Positions 1 to 8,512 of a DNA stretch of 64,000 bases are shown in pieces. Made by a program: the position numbers and the translations under genes. How positions within the stretch are numbered: the first letter of the stretch is position 1; each line of letters begins with the position of its first letter. The notes below the pieces were generated by a model. It was not told where the DNA came from. It saw only the letters and a program-made list of their open reading frames with translations, and made no database searches. Location of the stretch: the NCBI GenBank assembly GCA_009691765.1, contig SIAO01000005.1:1-64000 (forward strand), given 5' to 3'. Source of the DNA: Planctomycetota bacterium (GTDB lineage: Bacteria > Planctomycetota > GCA-002687715).

Positions 1-309
1 ATCTGCGTGCTCTTTGTCCGGGAGTCCCGCCATCCAGCTGGTGATGGTTGAACGCGCCAAATCCCAGCGCGTTCCATGTCTGGTTTGTGTGCGCCCTTCC
101 GGTCCGTTGGCGCTCTCGCGCATCGAGTAAGACCAATCCACTAGGAAAAAGTGCAGCGGCCGAGGTTCTTGCGCCGCAACAGATTGCGACGAAAGCAGCA
201 GCAGCAGGGCGAGGCCTAAAAGCCCTAACGCCCACACCGGACCCGGTGTCGCAGCCGCGTCAAACTGGCGCAGGCTACAGCCCGATTCCGACCGAAAGTT
301 CTTCGGCAC
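1..309 (-). CDS. Secreted VWA-domain protein, N-terminal part only (cut by window edge)
   Basis: On the minus strand an open frame of 103 codons runs off position 1 without a stop. A GTG start at 307-309 is preceded by a near-perfect Shine-Dalgarno AAAGGAGG at 315-322, five bases away. A hydrophobic stretch (ALGLLGLALLLLLSS) ending in QSVAAQ looks like a signal peptide or signal anchor. It is followed by FFLVDWSYSMRE, whose DWSYS fits the DxSxS metal-site motif of von Willebrand A domains. VWA proteins usually bind partner proteins; the partner is unknown here. The start could also be the GTG just before WALGLLG, which would shorten the leader. The rest of the protein is outside the window, so the full architecture cannot be judged. 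Confidence 0.75.
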   Translation of the reverse strand, partial: MPKNFRSESGCSLRQFDAAATPGPVWALGLLGLALLLLLSSQSVAAQEPRPLHFFLVDWSYSMRESANGPEGRTQTRHGTRWDLARSTITSWMAGLPDKEHAD

Positions 310-314
310 CGCGG

Positions 315-322
315 CCTCCTTT
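315..322 (-). promoter_or_regulatory. Strong ribosome binding site for the VWA gene
   Basis: On the minus strand AAAGGAGG lies five bases before the GTG at 309. It decides this start over the later in-frame GTG. Confidence 0.6.
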
Positions 323-434
323 AGGCGCACAAAACACAGCACACACGGCCGAAACGCCAACAACCCGGCCCCAACTCACCCGCTTGCACGGGCGGATGCT
401 ACTCCATGACTGTCCGCCTTGTCACTACTGGAAG

Positions 435-709
435 TGACCTGCCCCCCGAAAAGTGATTCACGCGCCGCTCTTGAAGAAGCGCAAACGCCATGGCCCGGAC
501 GAGATCATCAAGAAGCTGCGTGATGCTGCATTGGCCGCGGGCCAATGCGAAGATTTAGCCAAGATCTTGCAGCGACTGGAAGTCAGCGAGCAGACCTACT
601 ACCACTGGAAGCAGCAGTACGGTGGGATGAAAGCACCGGACGCCAAGCGGCGGCGGCGTGCGGGCTGGTGACTCTCATACCGAGTGGACCAAAGAACGGG
701 GGCAAGTCA
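435..709. mobile_element. Internally deleted IS3-family element (MITE-like remnant)
   Basis: The left end reads TGACCTGCCCCC from 435. The right end, read on the other strand from 709, is TGACTTGCCCCC, so the two ends form an inverted repeat with one mismatch over 12 bases. The only coding content is the first part of an IS3-type OrfA. The element is about 275 bp, against roughly 1.2-1.5 kb for a full IS3-family element, so most of orfA and all of orfB are missing. Flanking triplets (AAG and ATG) do not match, so no target duplication remains visible. Confidence 0.65.
453..671 (+). pseudogene. Truncated IS3-family transposase OrfA
   Basis: The 72-residue product contains KKRKRHGPDEIIKKLRDA and EVSEQTYYHWKQQYGGMK, the typical N-terminal helix-turn-helix of IS3-family OrfA. 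Homology stops after DAKR. The frame then ends with a short arginine-rich tail, where intact OrfA would continue into a leucine-rich coiled coil. No OrfB (DDE integrase) follows. It could still bind the element's ends, but it cannot transpose alone. Confidence 0.7.
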
Positions 710-752
710 ATGGCACGCGACAGAACCAATGCACAGGTCTGCGCGCTCGAAG

Positions 753-1976
753 CTACTTGTCGCTGAGCTTGAGAGACAACACGCGATCTTGCCCGTTCTC
801 GCCGAGCCATCCAAAGACCCATTCCGTGCCCAACCGAATGGCGCCAAATGGGTCTAAGGCGCGACCAGGCCCGAGCGCTGCGATCTCTTGAGGCGGTCCT
901 CGTTCAATGCTGTAGCGCAGGACGCGCCCATCACTCTCCGCGACCAGCAGAGTTTGGGCCGTCATGAACACCGCCGCATTCACGCTGACAGCGCGCAAAT
1001 CGTTGTTGATGGAAAACGCTATCGGCAACGATGCGCTGACGCGCCCTCGCGGCGAGCGCGGCAGGCTGCCGTCATCCTGCACTGGAAAATCCATCAACTC
1101 CACCGGCAAACGACCAGACTTCAAGATGTCGAGTTGATCCACCAATCCGAGTTTGCGCGTACGCAAAACCAACACATGGCGCACACCGGCGTGTTGAAAA
1201 AGCGCTGTTGCGATCAAACCACCCTCGAGCCGCAACACCTGCGCAGGCTCAACACCCGAGTCGGATCCGCGAAAGCACCCGATCAAACCGCTCGCAGCAT
1301 CAGCCAACACGAGCGTCGGCCCTGCGCTGCCAAAGTCCGCAAGCAAAGGCGGCACGCTCCACGGGAAACCACCGAGATGATCTGCGCCACCAGGTGTCCA
1401 GTGCAGAGTGGTTGCAGGCGCACCACGCTGAACGCGCAACGCCGTGGAGCCAGCTCCGACGAAGAGCAGCTCCGGCGAAGAGCGCAGCGCCCACGCATGC
1501 GCGCGTGTGACTTGATGCGTGTCGCCGAAGCCATAACCGGCTTCTTCTACTGTCACGGGCGCCGAAGGCACCACTTCGCGCTTGTCAGCGTTGATCCAAA
1601 GCACTCCATCGCGATGCGGCAGAGTCAAAGACTCTCCTTGCAACAATCGCACGCGCAGTGGCACCACGGGCACGCTCCAACTCACTGGTGGCGCCAAAAG
1701 ATCGAACTCTTCATCCGCGACACGCGCTAACGCTCCGCGAATCTGCACGAGACGTCCATCCCAATCGAACAACTGAACGCCTGCTTCGACTTCCACCGCA
1801 GCTTCTGCAGCGGCCCCTTCACTGGATGCTCGCAGCCGTTGCACGCTGCGACCGAACTGGACCGCAACTCCTCCATCAACAGCCCACAGCGCGGCCAACC
1901 CACGGCCTTCTCGCAGCGTCGTTTGTGCGGCAGCGCAGGTGCACAACAGTAGCCCTGCCAGCACGGCGCGAATCAC
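753..1976 (-). CDS. Secreted protein of unknown function
   Basis: 407 residues with a clear signal peptide (MIRAVLAGLLLCTCAAAQ). The rest is rich in short beta-type stretches (LLVAESDGRVLRYSI, WVFGWLGENGQDRVLSL) that suggest a beta-propeller-like fold, but no family is recognised with certainty. Its ATG overlaps the stop of the upstream HEAT lipoprotein gene by four bases (ATGA), so it is the last gene of the six-gene operon that begins with the ferric-type ABC importer. It may act in the periplasm with the cytochrome and HEAT lipoprotein of the same operon; this is inferred from position only. Confidence 0.7.
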   Translation of the reverse strand: MIRAVLAGLLLCTCAAAQTTLREGRGLAALWAVDGGVAVQFGRSVQRLRASSEGAAAEAAVEVEAGVQLFDWDGRLVQIRGALARVADEEFDLLAPPVSWSVPVVPLRVRLLQGESLTLPHRDGVLWINADKREVVPSAPVTVEEAGYGFGDTHQVTRAHAWALRSSPELLFVGAGSTALRVQRGAPATTLHWTPGGADHLGGFPWSVPPLLADFGSAGPTLVLADAASGLIGCFRGSDSGVEPAQVLRLEGGLIATALFQHAGVRHVLVLRTRKLGLVDQLDILKSGRLPVELMDFPVQDDGSLPRSPRGRVSASLPIAFSINNDLRAVSVNAAVFMTAQTLLVAESDGRVLRYSIERGPPQEIAALGPGRALDPFGAIRLGTEWVFGWLGENGQDRVLSLKLSDK

Positions 1977-3331
1977 GGCAAGCGGCTCCGCAGCAATTCC
2001 ACAGCAGCGTTACGCGCGGCCGCATCGCCCATGGCTTGGTAGCCACCGTCCGTCTTGAGCACGCGTTGCACCACGGCAATAGCACGGTTGCGGTCTGCGA
2101 CGTTGCTCGAGAGCAGCAGCGCCATCGATTCGTTTCGAGCTTCGCGCGCAGCACTGGCTTCGAACAACGCGAGCGTGCGCACCTTGTCGGCGTCAGCATC
2201 ATCTGAAGTCCACGCGCGCAGCACTGCGGCGCCGGCTTCTCCAGCTTGCCCAAGGGCTTCCAGAGCAGCGAGCCTCACGGCCGCATCAGCGAGCGCTTGC
2301 TTGAGTGCCGCGACTGCAGCCGGCGTGCCGAGTTGCGCCAACGCAGCGGCGGCACGTGAAGCCACCGTGGGATGACGCTCGCGCACCAGTTCTACGAGCA
2401 GCGCTTCACTGTTGGGATGGACAATGCCGCCGAGAACTTGAGCGAGTCCTGCAAGCTGCGTTGCATTCTTGGTGGCGCGGCCACGCTCGATGCCTTCACG
2501 CACAAAAGGCAAGGCTGATGCGCCCAAACGCGTCAGCATGCGCCGCGCTTGCTCGTGATACAGAAACTGCATTTGCCCAACGACATCCGCCATGAAACTG
2601 ATGCGGCGGTCAGCGGCTGCGTCATCACCCTGCTGGTAGGGCTTCCCTTCGCCAACAAAGGGCCGTCCAGAAGCTGTGCGCTCTGCAATGATGTTGCGCC
2701 ACCGGCGTGCAGCCTCTTGCTTGACGGCGAAACCAGCGTCGGCGTTGTAGCCAGTGTCTTCGCCCGTGATGGAGCGCAGAATGGCGTCGGCGGTTTCACC
2801 AGCAAACGCCGGTGAAGCCATGAACTCGAGCGTTGTCGGGTTACGGCCTTCTGCGTGCGCGAGCAAATGCTGCAAGCCTGCTCTGCACCCGAAGGTGATC
2901 AACGCGAGCGCGGCGTGGTTCACCGCGACCGGGTGACGATCGTCGAGAGCCAAGAGCAAATCCGGTAAGGCCTCGCGCACTTGCAAGCGTTGCAGAGCAA
3001 CGATGGCAGCGACTCGCTCCATCGGGCGCGTGTCAGCGCCTGTGTCCGTGAACTCTTCAACCTTCCATCCAAAAGGGGCCTTTGCGTCGCGCACAATGTG
3101 GAAGGCCACTTGCGAACGGTCCTTCATGAGCTGCAACAACGAAGCCGCATGCCCCTGCTCGTGCTTCTCCGCTACATCCAACACCCGCTGGATACGAGCC
3201 TCAGGCGTGAGGCCATGAATCTCGGCTATGAGTTTGTGCTCAGTCGCTGGCGGCACCTGCGGCATGGGCGCAGGATCGGAGCAGGCGCACAACAACAGCA
3301 ACCCTGCGAGCACTGTTCCTTCAACGCGCAT
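1973..3331 (-). CDS. HEAT-repeat lipoprotein
   Basis: 452 residues from the ATG at 3331. The N-terminus MRVEGTVLAGLLLLCACSDP ends in a plausible lipobox (LLCA-C), which argues against the much longer upstream frame. Helical repeats of HEAT/PBS-lyase type are visible, for example VAAIVALQRLQVREALPDLL and TVASRAAAALAQLGTPAAV, in two blocks at about residues 90-170 and 290-440. Such repeats are binding scaffolds, not enzymes. The start overlaps the end of the cytochrome gene by 11 bases and the stop overlaps the next gene by four, so co-translation is likely. Confidence 0.8.
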   Translation of the reverse strand: MRVEGTVLAGLLLLCACSDPAPMPQVPPATEHKLIAEIHGLTPEARIQRVLDVAEKHEQGHAASLLQLMKDRSQVAFHIVRDAKAPFGWKVEEFTDTGADTRPMERVAAIVALQRLQVREALPDLLLALDDRHPVAVNHAALALITFGCRAGLQHLLAHAEGRNPTTLEFMASPAFAGETADAILRSITGEDTGYNADAGFAVKQEAARRWRNIIAERTASGRPFVGEGKPYQQGDDAAADRRISFMADVVGQMQFLYHEQARRMLTRLGASALPFVREGIERGRATKNATQLAGLAQVLGGIVHPNSEALLVELVRERHPTVASRAAAALAQLGTPAAVAALKQALADAAVRLAALEALGQAGEAGAAVLRAWTSDDADADKVRTLALFEASAAREARNESMALLLSSNVADRNRAIAVVQRVLKTDGGYQAMGDAAARNAAVELLRSRLP

Positions 3332-4481
3332 GCACAGTTGCCTCATGGAGGAGCACAGCATCGGCATCAGTCTGAAAAGGCTGAGTGCGGTAGTAGAGAC
3401 GGAAAGTGACGGACTCAACTGCTGGAGGCAGAAACACCTTGTAGCGCCGCGATTCTCCGGCAGGGATCTGCGTGGACTCGGGGTACGCCACCGTGGTTTG
3501 CACGGGGTGACCAACAGGAGCCACGCGCTTTACGTGCACATCCACGCTGCCAAGGCTTGCGAGCGAAATCTGATAATCCCGCTCGGCGCCCACACTGCGC
3601 AGGAGATTGCGCACTTCAAACTCGGTGCGGTAAGGGTTGCGATAGCGGTCGACACGGCGCGACACGCGACTTCCGTCCTTGCCGACGAAAGTGGCTTCAA
3701 GATCGACCGCGCGATGGCGCTCATCGGTTGGAAAATTGTGACCAGCGCCAGTGTTGCTGACGACAAGCTGCACTGCGCCATCACTTTCAGTTTCCGCCGC
3801 GAGAGTGGCTGCGCGACGCAAGATGTCGGTGTCATGCGCCCCCGGATAGCGGTGCGAGCGCCCCACTACACCACTCGCACGCAAGATCTGCGGCATGTGG
3901 CAATCGTTGCAATCCTTGTAGTTGGCGCCTTCCAAGGCGTAGCTCGTTTGCTTCCATTCTTCGTGCACCTTGTGCTGGTTATGGCATGGAGCACACAAAC
4001 CAAGACTTCCGATGATCGCAGATTCCTGAGGTTGGCACGGTGCCGTGCGAGCGCCAGCACCCAAGGGCCCCCTACCAATCATGCTGTTGGCCTCTGGAGC
4101 GAAGTGACACGTGAAGCAATCCACGCCTTCGTCATGACGGCGGTCGCGTTCAAGGGGACGCAACGACAATCCTGTTTCCAGCACTGGTCGCGGCAAGTGG
4201 CAAGGCAGACAGTCTTTGTCTTGGAACCCCTTGGACAGAGCTTGCACCTCTGGATCTGTGTAGGCGCGGCTGTGCCACGAGTCTTGCCATTCGCGAACGA
4301 CTTCGGCATGGCAAGCAGCGCACTCCATGCTGCTTTGGAGACGCATCGGCTCGGCGCGCACTTCAAAGTTTGGCGTGCCTTCGGCCACATTGATGGCCGT
4401 GGCTTCGTCACCGCGCAGCAAATGCCACAGCAGCAAACCCGAGAGTGCGAGAAGCAAGAGGAACAAAATCAAACGGCTCAA
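3321..4481 (-). CDS. Membrane-anchored pentahaem cytochrome c (c554-like)
   Basis: 386 residues. An N-terminal hydrophobic segment (residues 3-20) is an uncleaved anchor or signal peptide. Five CxxCH haem-binding motifs lie at residues 54-58, 91-95, 122-126, 163-167 and 191-195, all in the first half. The second half has none and looks beta-rich. The motif spacing resembles the cytochrome c554/c552-4 family. The start is TTG directly after an in-frame TGA, with AGGAGAA seven bases upstream. It therefore couples to the preceding ATPase gene, whose stop it abuts. It presumably moves electrons in the periplasm; its donor and acceptor are unknown. Confidence 0.85.
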   Translation of the reverse strand: MSRLILFLLLLALSGLLLWHLLRGDEATAINVAEGTPNFEVRAEPMRLQSSMECAACHAEVVREWQDSWHSRAYTDPEVQALSKGFQDKDCLPCHLPRPVLETGLSLRPLERDRRHDEGVDCFTCHFAPEANSMIGRGPLGAGARTAPCQPQESAIIGSLGLCAPCHNQHKVHEEWKQTSYALEGANYKDCNDCHMPQILRASGVVGRSHRYPGAHDTDILRRAATLAAETESDGAVQLVVSNTGAGHNFPTDERHRAVDLEATFVGKDGSRVSRRVDRYRNPYRTEFEVRNLLRSVGAERDYQISLASLGSVDVHVKRVAPVGHPVQTTVAYPESTQIPAGESRRYKVFLPPAVESVTFRLYYRTQPFQTDADAVLLHEATVHAR

Positions 4482-5516
4482 TCAGGTTCTCCTCGCTTCG
4501 AGCACCGCTAGCTGGCCTTGCAGGCTCACCCAGACCGATGCGCCAACAGCAACATCACCGCACTCCACGCGATGTTCTTGGCCCGCCACTTCCACACATG
4601 CATGGCGCCGGGCTCCGAGAAACAGCATACGCGTCACGCGGGCCGGGATACCGTCGCCCGCAGCGCCAAGACGCAAATTTCCGGGGCGCACGAGCAGCCA
4701 AATCGGACCAGTGCTGCCGCAAGCAGCGACGAGCACACGACCAAACGGCGTGTCCGCTCGCCCAGCGTCGTCCACTTGAGCCTCAATGGCAACGCCCTCA
4801 CCTAACATGCGTGCAACGGTGCGAGACTGCGGCTTGTTCCAAACCTCCGCTGGTGGCCCTTGTTGCAGCAACTGGCCATGATCCATCACCAGCAGCTGGT
4901 CCGCCAACTCGAACGCCTCTTCATAATCATGAGTGACATGCAGGACCGTGCAGCCTTCACGCTGCCTCGTTGCTGCCAACAGCGTGCGAACATCGCGTTT
5001 TAAGCCTTGATCGACGCTACTGGTCGGTTCATCGAGCAGCAACACACGCGGCCGCGTTACGAGCGCGCGCGCCAGTGCCAAGCGTTGACGTTCGCCTCCG
5101 GAAAGTTCCGTTGGCAAACGCGCGGCCAAGGCGCCTAGACCCAGCGGATCCAATGCCTGCTCGATGCGTTGCCGCACTTCCAGCGCCGACAAGCGCAACG
5201 GCTTCAGCACCAAACGCAGATGCTCAACAACACTGCACTGCGGCCATAAACCGAGTCCTTGAAACTGAAAGCCGAGGCCACGCTGCTCTGGCGGCAGATT
5301 GCGCATGGCACCCTGCGCGAGAACGGCGCCAATATGAATCTCACCTTGGCATGGTGTAAGTCCTGCGATGCAGCGCAGCACCGTGGATTTTCCAGCACCT
5401 GAAGGACCAAGGATCGAAGTGAAGCTCCCCTGCTCCACTTTGAAGCTGACCTCGTGGCACACACGGCGCCCGCCCAACTCGCAATTCAGTCCTTGCACTC
5501 GCAGGCCAACACTCAT
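4482..5516 (-). CDS. fbpC: ABC transporter ATPase, ferric iron type
   Basis: 344 residues from the ATG at 5516, which overlaps the permease stop (ATGA). Walker A GPSGAGKST, signature LSGGERQRLALARAL, Walker B RVLLLDEPTSSVD and the switch histidine in HVTHDYEEAF are all present. The C-terminal region (about 240-344) is a TOBE-like regulatory domain. The FbpC/CysA/PotA group is clear; the ferric assignment comes from the neighbouring binding protein and fused permease, so iron is likely but not proven. It powers the permease encoded just upstream. Confidence 0.88.
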   Translation of the reverse strand: MSVGLRVQGLNCELGGRRVCHEVSFKVEQGSFTSILGPSGAGKSTVLRCIAGLTPCQGEIHIGAVLAQGAMRNLPPEQRGLGFQFQGLGLWPQCSVVEHLRLVLKPLRLSALEVRQRIEQALDPLGLGALAARLPTELSGGERQRLALARALVTRPRVLLLDEPTSSVDQGLKRDVRTLLAATRQREGCTVLHVTHDYEEAFELADQLLVMDHGQLLQQGPPAEVWNKPQSRTVARMLGEGVAIEAQVDDAGRADTPFGRVLVAACGSTGPIWLLVRPGNLRLGAAGDGIPARVTRMLFLGARRHACVEVAGQEHRVECGDVAVGASVWVSLQGQLAVLEARRT

Positions 5517-7246
5517 GCGCGTCTCCTCCAGAACAAGCTGCGAGCCAAGGCCAAGGGCAAAAGCGTGGCCAACACGGTCAGGACACAGAGCGCCGCCACT
5601 TCCCCTGCGGATTGGTAATGCACCATGTTGAAGATGCGGATCTGCAAGAACTGCCAGCCAGGACGTAGCAAGAGCAAGACTGCTGAGAGCTCCGTGAAGC
5701 ACAGCACCCACGCGAGCAAGATGACGACAGCAAAAGCGTTGCGCACCGCGGGCCATTCCGCCACGCGAAATCGAACAAGCGCCGAAACTCCAGAGAGTCG
5801 CGCCGCACCGACAGCTTCAGCATCAACCGATGCAAAGGCTTGCCGCATCAATCTCACGCACAGCGGCAAATACAGCGCCAACCAACCGAGAATCGGAAGT
5901 GCCGCACCACCTTCCAAAACCCCACGCGCCACTCCGGCCTGCAAGCTCCACTGCAAAGCACCACAACACAAACTGACAAGAAGCGTGCAACTGAGCATCG
6001 AGCGCAAGCTCCCGCCATGGAGTGCTCCTGCGAGCGCACCGGCTGCGAGAGCTACGCCCAGACCACTGCCAGCATCAGCAGCCGAATAGTGACGCAACAG
6101 AGCCACACCAATGACCACCGGCGGCATAGCGAACGCGACACCCGCAAGCGCATCGAGCAGGGGGCGCCTTTGTTGCGCAAGCGCGCGACCGGCGAAGAGC
6201 GCACCAACAGCGATGAGCGCGACAGCGCTTCCGACGAGCAGCAGTGAATCCGAGAAGGCTTCGCCCGTGCGTGCAAACACACTTTGGTAATGATCCACGC
6301 CACCGCTGAGCGCGAGCGGACCCGCTTCGCGCAACAAAGAAGCGAGTGGCACTCCGGCACTGAGCAACAAGATCATTGACACACCGATTCCCGCTGCGCC
6401 ACTGCGCCGCCCCACCACTTGAATCTGTGGAGCCGCCGCAGGGAGTTGGCGTTCTAGGCGCAACAGCACCAACAACAGAACGACGCTCAAGAGCACCAAA
6501 GGCAGCGCAAGCACCATGCCTGCACCTTGATCCACTTGGGAAAACACGAAATAGACTTTTTGCACCAACACAGGCGTGTCCAGCAAACTCACGACGGGAT
6601 AGGTCACGAGGGCCAACGCGAAGATGGCTACCGCACCTGTGAGCAATTGCGGAGCCGCAGCAGGCAAAGCCACGCGCCGCAATGCGCCGCGCCATCCGAG
6701 GCTCATGCGCGCAGCATCCATGGAGTCTCGATCGATGCGCTGCAACGCCGCAGCCGCGGGCAATGCCATCAGCGGAAAGAAGGCGCAAGCCATCACCCAA
6801 GCTGGGCCGAGATAGATGTGGCCTAAAACACCCGTGGCATCCACACCACCGAGCGGCGCTCGAATGTTCATCGCAAAGCCCTGCTCGCCAAGCCACAACG
6901 ACAACCAACCGCGATCGCCGAGCACACGCGTCCACGCGATGGTGTGAATGTGCGCTGGAATCAGTAGTGGCACGATGCTCAACGCGTGCAACCAACCACG
7001 ACCGCTCCAAGCGTGAAGCCCCAGCCACAACGCCAGTGGCAAAGCCAACAACGCTGCGAAAAACACGGTCGCCAGTGCGAGGAAGATGGCGTTAGCGAGC
7101 AAAACCTCGATCTGCGAACCCTGCAAGGCCGCATCAATCCCGCCATCATGCAAAGCGCTGTAACTCTCCTGGAGCAGAGTCCCGAGAGGCATGAAAAGCA
7201 GCGCGGCTGCAAGCACACCCAAGAGCAGTCGCGCAGGCAACTTCAT
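5513..7246 (-). CDS. fbpB: Fused ABC transporter permease, ferric iron (FbpB) type
   Basis: 577 residues with about twelve hydrophobic segments, consistent with two BPD_transp_1 permease domains in one chain, as in FbpB and ThiP. The region around SLGWRGALRRVALPAAAPQL is the cytoplasmic coupling loop of the first half; the second half has a counterpart at AARLSGVSALVRFRVAEWP. The ATG overlaps the stop of the binding-protein gene and the stop overlaps the ATPase start, both as ATGA. Substrate is inferred from the binding protein. Confidence 0.87.
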   Translation of the reverse strand: MKLPARLLLGVLAAALLFMPLGTLLQESYSALHDGGIDAALQGSQIEVLLANAIFLALATVFFAALLALPLALWLGLHAWSGRGWLHALSIVPLLIPAHIHTIAWTRVLGDRGWLSLWLGEQGFAMNIRAPLGGVDATGVLGHIYLGPAWVMACAFFPLMALPAAAALQRIDRDSMDAARMSLGWRGALRRVALPAAAPQLLTGAVAIFALALVTYPVVSLLDTPVLVQKVYFVFSQVDQGAGMVLALPLVLLSVVLLLVLLRLERQLPAAAPQIQVVGRRSGAAGIGVSMILLLSAGVPLASLLREAGPLALSGGVDHYQSVFARTGEAFSDSLLLVGSAVALIAVGALFAGRALAQQRRPLLDALAGVAFAMPPVVIGVALLRHYSAADAGSGLGVALAAGALAGALHGGSLRSMLSCTLLVSLCCGALQWSLQAGVARGVLEGGAALPILGWLALYLPLCVRLMRQAFASVDAEAVGAARLSGVSALVRFRVAEWPAVRNAFAVVILLAWVLCFTELSAVLLLLRPGWQFLQIRIFNMVHYQSAGEVAALCVLTVLATLLPLALARSLFWRRRA

Positions 7247-8358
7247 ACTGTCTCGGGCCGACGCCGAAATCCCATCCAGAGGAAGGCGAGGGCGAGCAAG
7301 AGTGCGCCAATTGCCATGTACAAGATCGTACTGTTACTGCCGGATTCCGTGTCAGTGGTGGTCGGCGCGGCACCGCCGAACATGCGTTCGAGGTCCATCT
7401 TGTGTGTATCGATCGCCTTCGCGGCAGCAGCAAAATCCACCGTCATGGTGCGGAAACCCATGGGCACGCCAGCAGGCCCTTCGACGCCAGGATGCAACGG
7501 GATCTGCGCAGATGCACCCTTCGCCAATTTGCTTTCCGTCGCAGGCGAGAGCAGTGCGTCCACGAGAGCCGTTGCTTCCGCAAGATGTGGCGCGCCTTTC
7601 AAGATCATGACGGAGTTCGGAATGACGATGGCGCCTTCGTCAGCCTGATCGAGAAAGCTCATGCCCACCGGATGACCTTCGCGTTGCTTAACACTGACAT
7701 CGTCGGTGTCGGTGAGCCCGCAGGCCACCACTCCTTCACTAACGAGGCGCGCAACTTGACCGTTGCCGCGTTCGAAGCGCACACCGTTGGCGATGAAGCT
7801 CTTGAACAGCTCCTCGGTCGGAGCGGCGCCATAGCGCGCGTAGAGTATGCCTGCATTTGTCAGTGTGGTGCCCGTGAGCGGTTTCGCCATGGCGATCTTG
7901 CCGCGGAATTTCGGGTCAGCGAAATCCAAGAAACGCTTGGGCAACTCCGCTTCGCTGATCATCGTCTTGTTCCACACCAGCACGCGCGCGCGCGCAGCAA
8001 ACCCAGTCCAAGTGCCGTCAGGGTCCTTGTAGTACGCAGGAATGCCTTGGGCGTTTGGCGAGACATAGGGCTGCAAGAGGCCGAGCCCTTTCAACCGCAC
8101 CGTCTGAGCACACTCGTTGTTCCAATAGACATCGGCCACAGGGCTGGCCTTCTCGGCGATGATGCGGCCAACCATGCCCACGGTCTTGTTGTCCTCCGTG
8201 TCGAACAACGGCAGGACCTTGATCCCACTCGTGCGCTCGAACTCCTCGAGGATGACGCGAGCGTGCTCCTCATCGAGGCTGACGTAGACAACGACCTTGC
8301 GTTCTTGGGCGCAACAGAGCGCGACAAGCAACAGGTGGGCGATGATCAGGCGGGGCAT
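7243..8358 (-). CDS. fbpA: Ferric-type ABC substrate-binding protein with C-terminal membrane anchor
   Basis: 371 residues from the ATG at 8358, preceded by GGGAG. A signal peptide (MPRLIIAHLLLVALCCAQ) leads into KVVVYVSLDEEHARVILEEF and the DVYWNNE segment typical of FbpA-like proteins. The fold continues to about residue 320. A serine-rich linker, a hydrophobic helix (ILYMAIGALLLALAFLWMGF) and an RRR stop-transfer follow. Most Gram-negative FbpA proteins are free in the periplasm, so a C-terminal transmembrane tether is unusual. It is the first gene of the six-gene operon. The metal ligands cannot be assigned by eye, so another anion or metal complex remains possible. Confidence 0.85.
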   Translation of the reverse strand: MPRLIIAHLLLVALCCAQERKVVVYVSLDEEHARVILEEFERTSGIKVLPLFDTEDNKTVGMVGRIIAEKASPVADVYWNNECAQTVRLKGLGLLQPYVSPNAQGIPAYYKDPDGTWTGFAARARVLVWNKTMISEAELPKRFLDFADPKFRGKIAMAKPLTGTTLTNAGILYARYGAAPTEELFKSFIANGVRFERGNGQVARLVSEGVVACGLTDTDDVSVKQREGHPVGMSFLDQADEGAIVIPNSVMILKGAPHLAEATALVDALLSPATESKLAKGASAQIPLHPGVEGPAGVPMGFRTMTVDFAAAAKAIDTHKMDLERMFGGAAPTTTDTESGSNSTILYMAIGALLLALAFLWMGFRRRPETV

Positions 8359-8512
8359 TTGTGGTCTCCCGAAGTGGATACCTTGATACCTACGCAAACC
8401 GTGGGCCGCACAAAACCAGCGGAAACACGCATCATTCGAGTTGGAAACTGTCACTTGCAGGTAACAGGGTGACAGGTTTTCGACACCCCTGGCGCCATGG
8501 CCGAGGTCGGCG
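8359..8512 (-). promoter_or_regulatory. Upstream region of the ferric-type operon
   Basis: This 154-base gap lies before the first gene of the operon. On the minus strand it contains the direct repeat GGTATC-AA-GGTATC about 20-35 bases before the start codon, and further upstream a weak GTCAC...GTGAC dyad. No recognisable Fur box is seen. The repeat could be an operator, but that is speculation. Confidence 0.3.

Noticed and set aside
48-437. 129-codon plus-strand frame at the left end
   Set aside because: It is antisense to the start and upstream region of the VWA gene on the minus strand, which has a signal peptide, DxSxS motif and strong ribosome site. The plus-strand product has no recognisable features.
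8359-8512. Fur box before the ferric-type operon
   Set aside because: Only a GGTATC direct repeat and a weak dyad are seen. Nothing resembles the GATAATGATAAT-type site.
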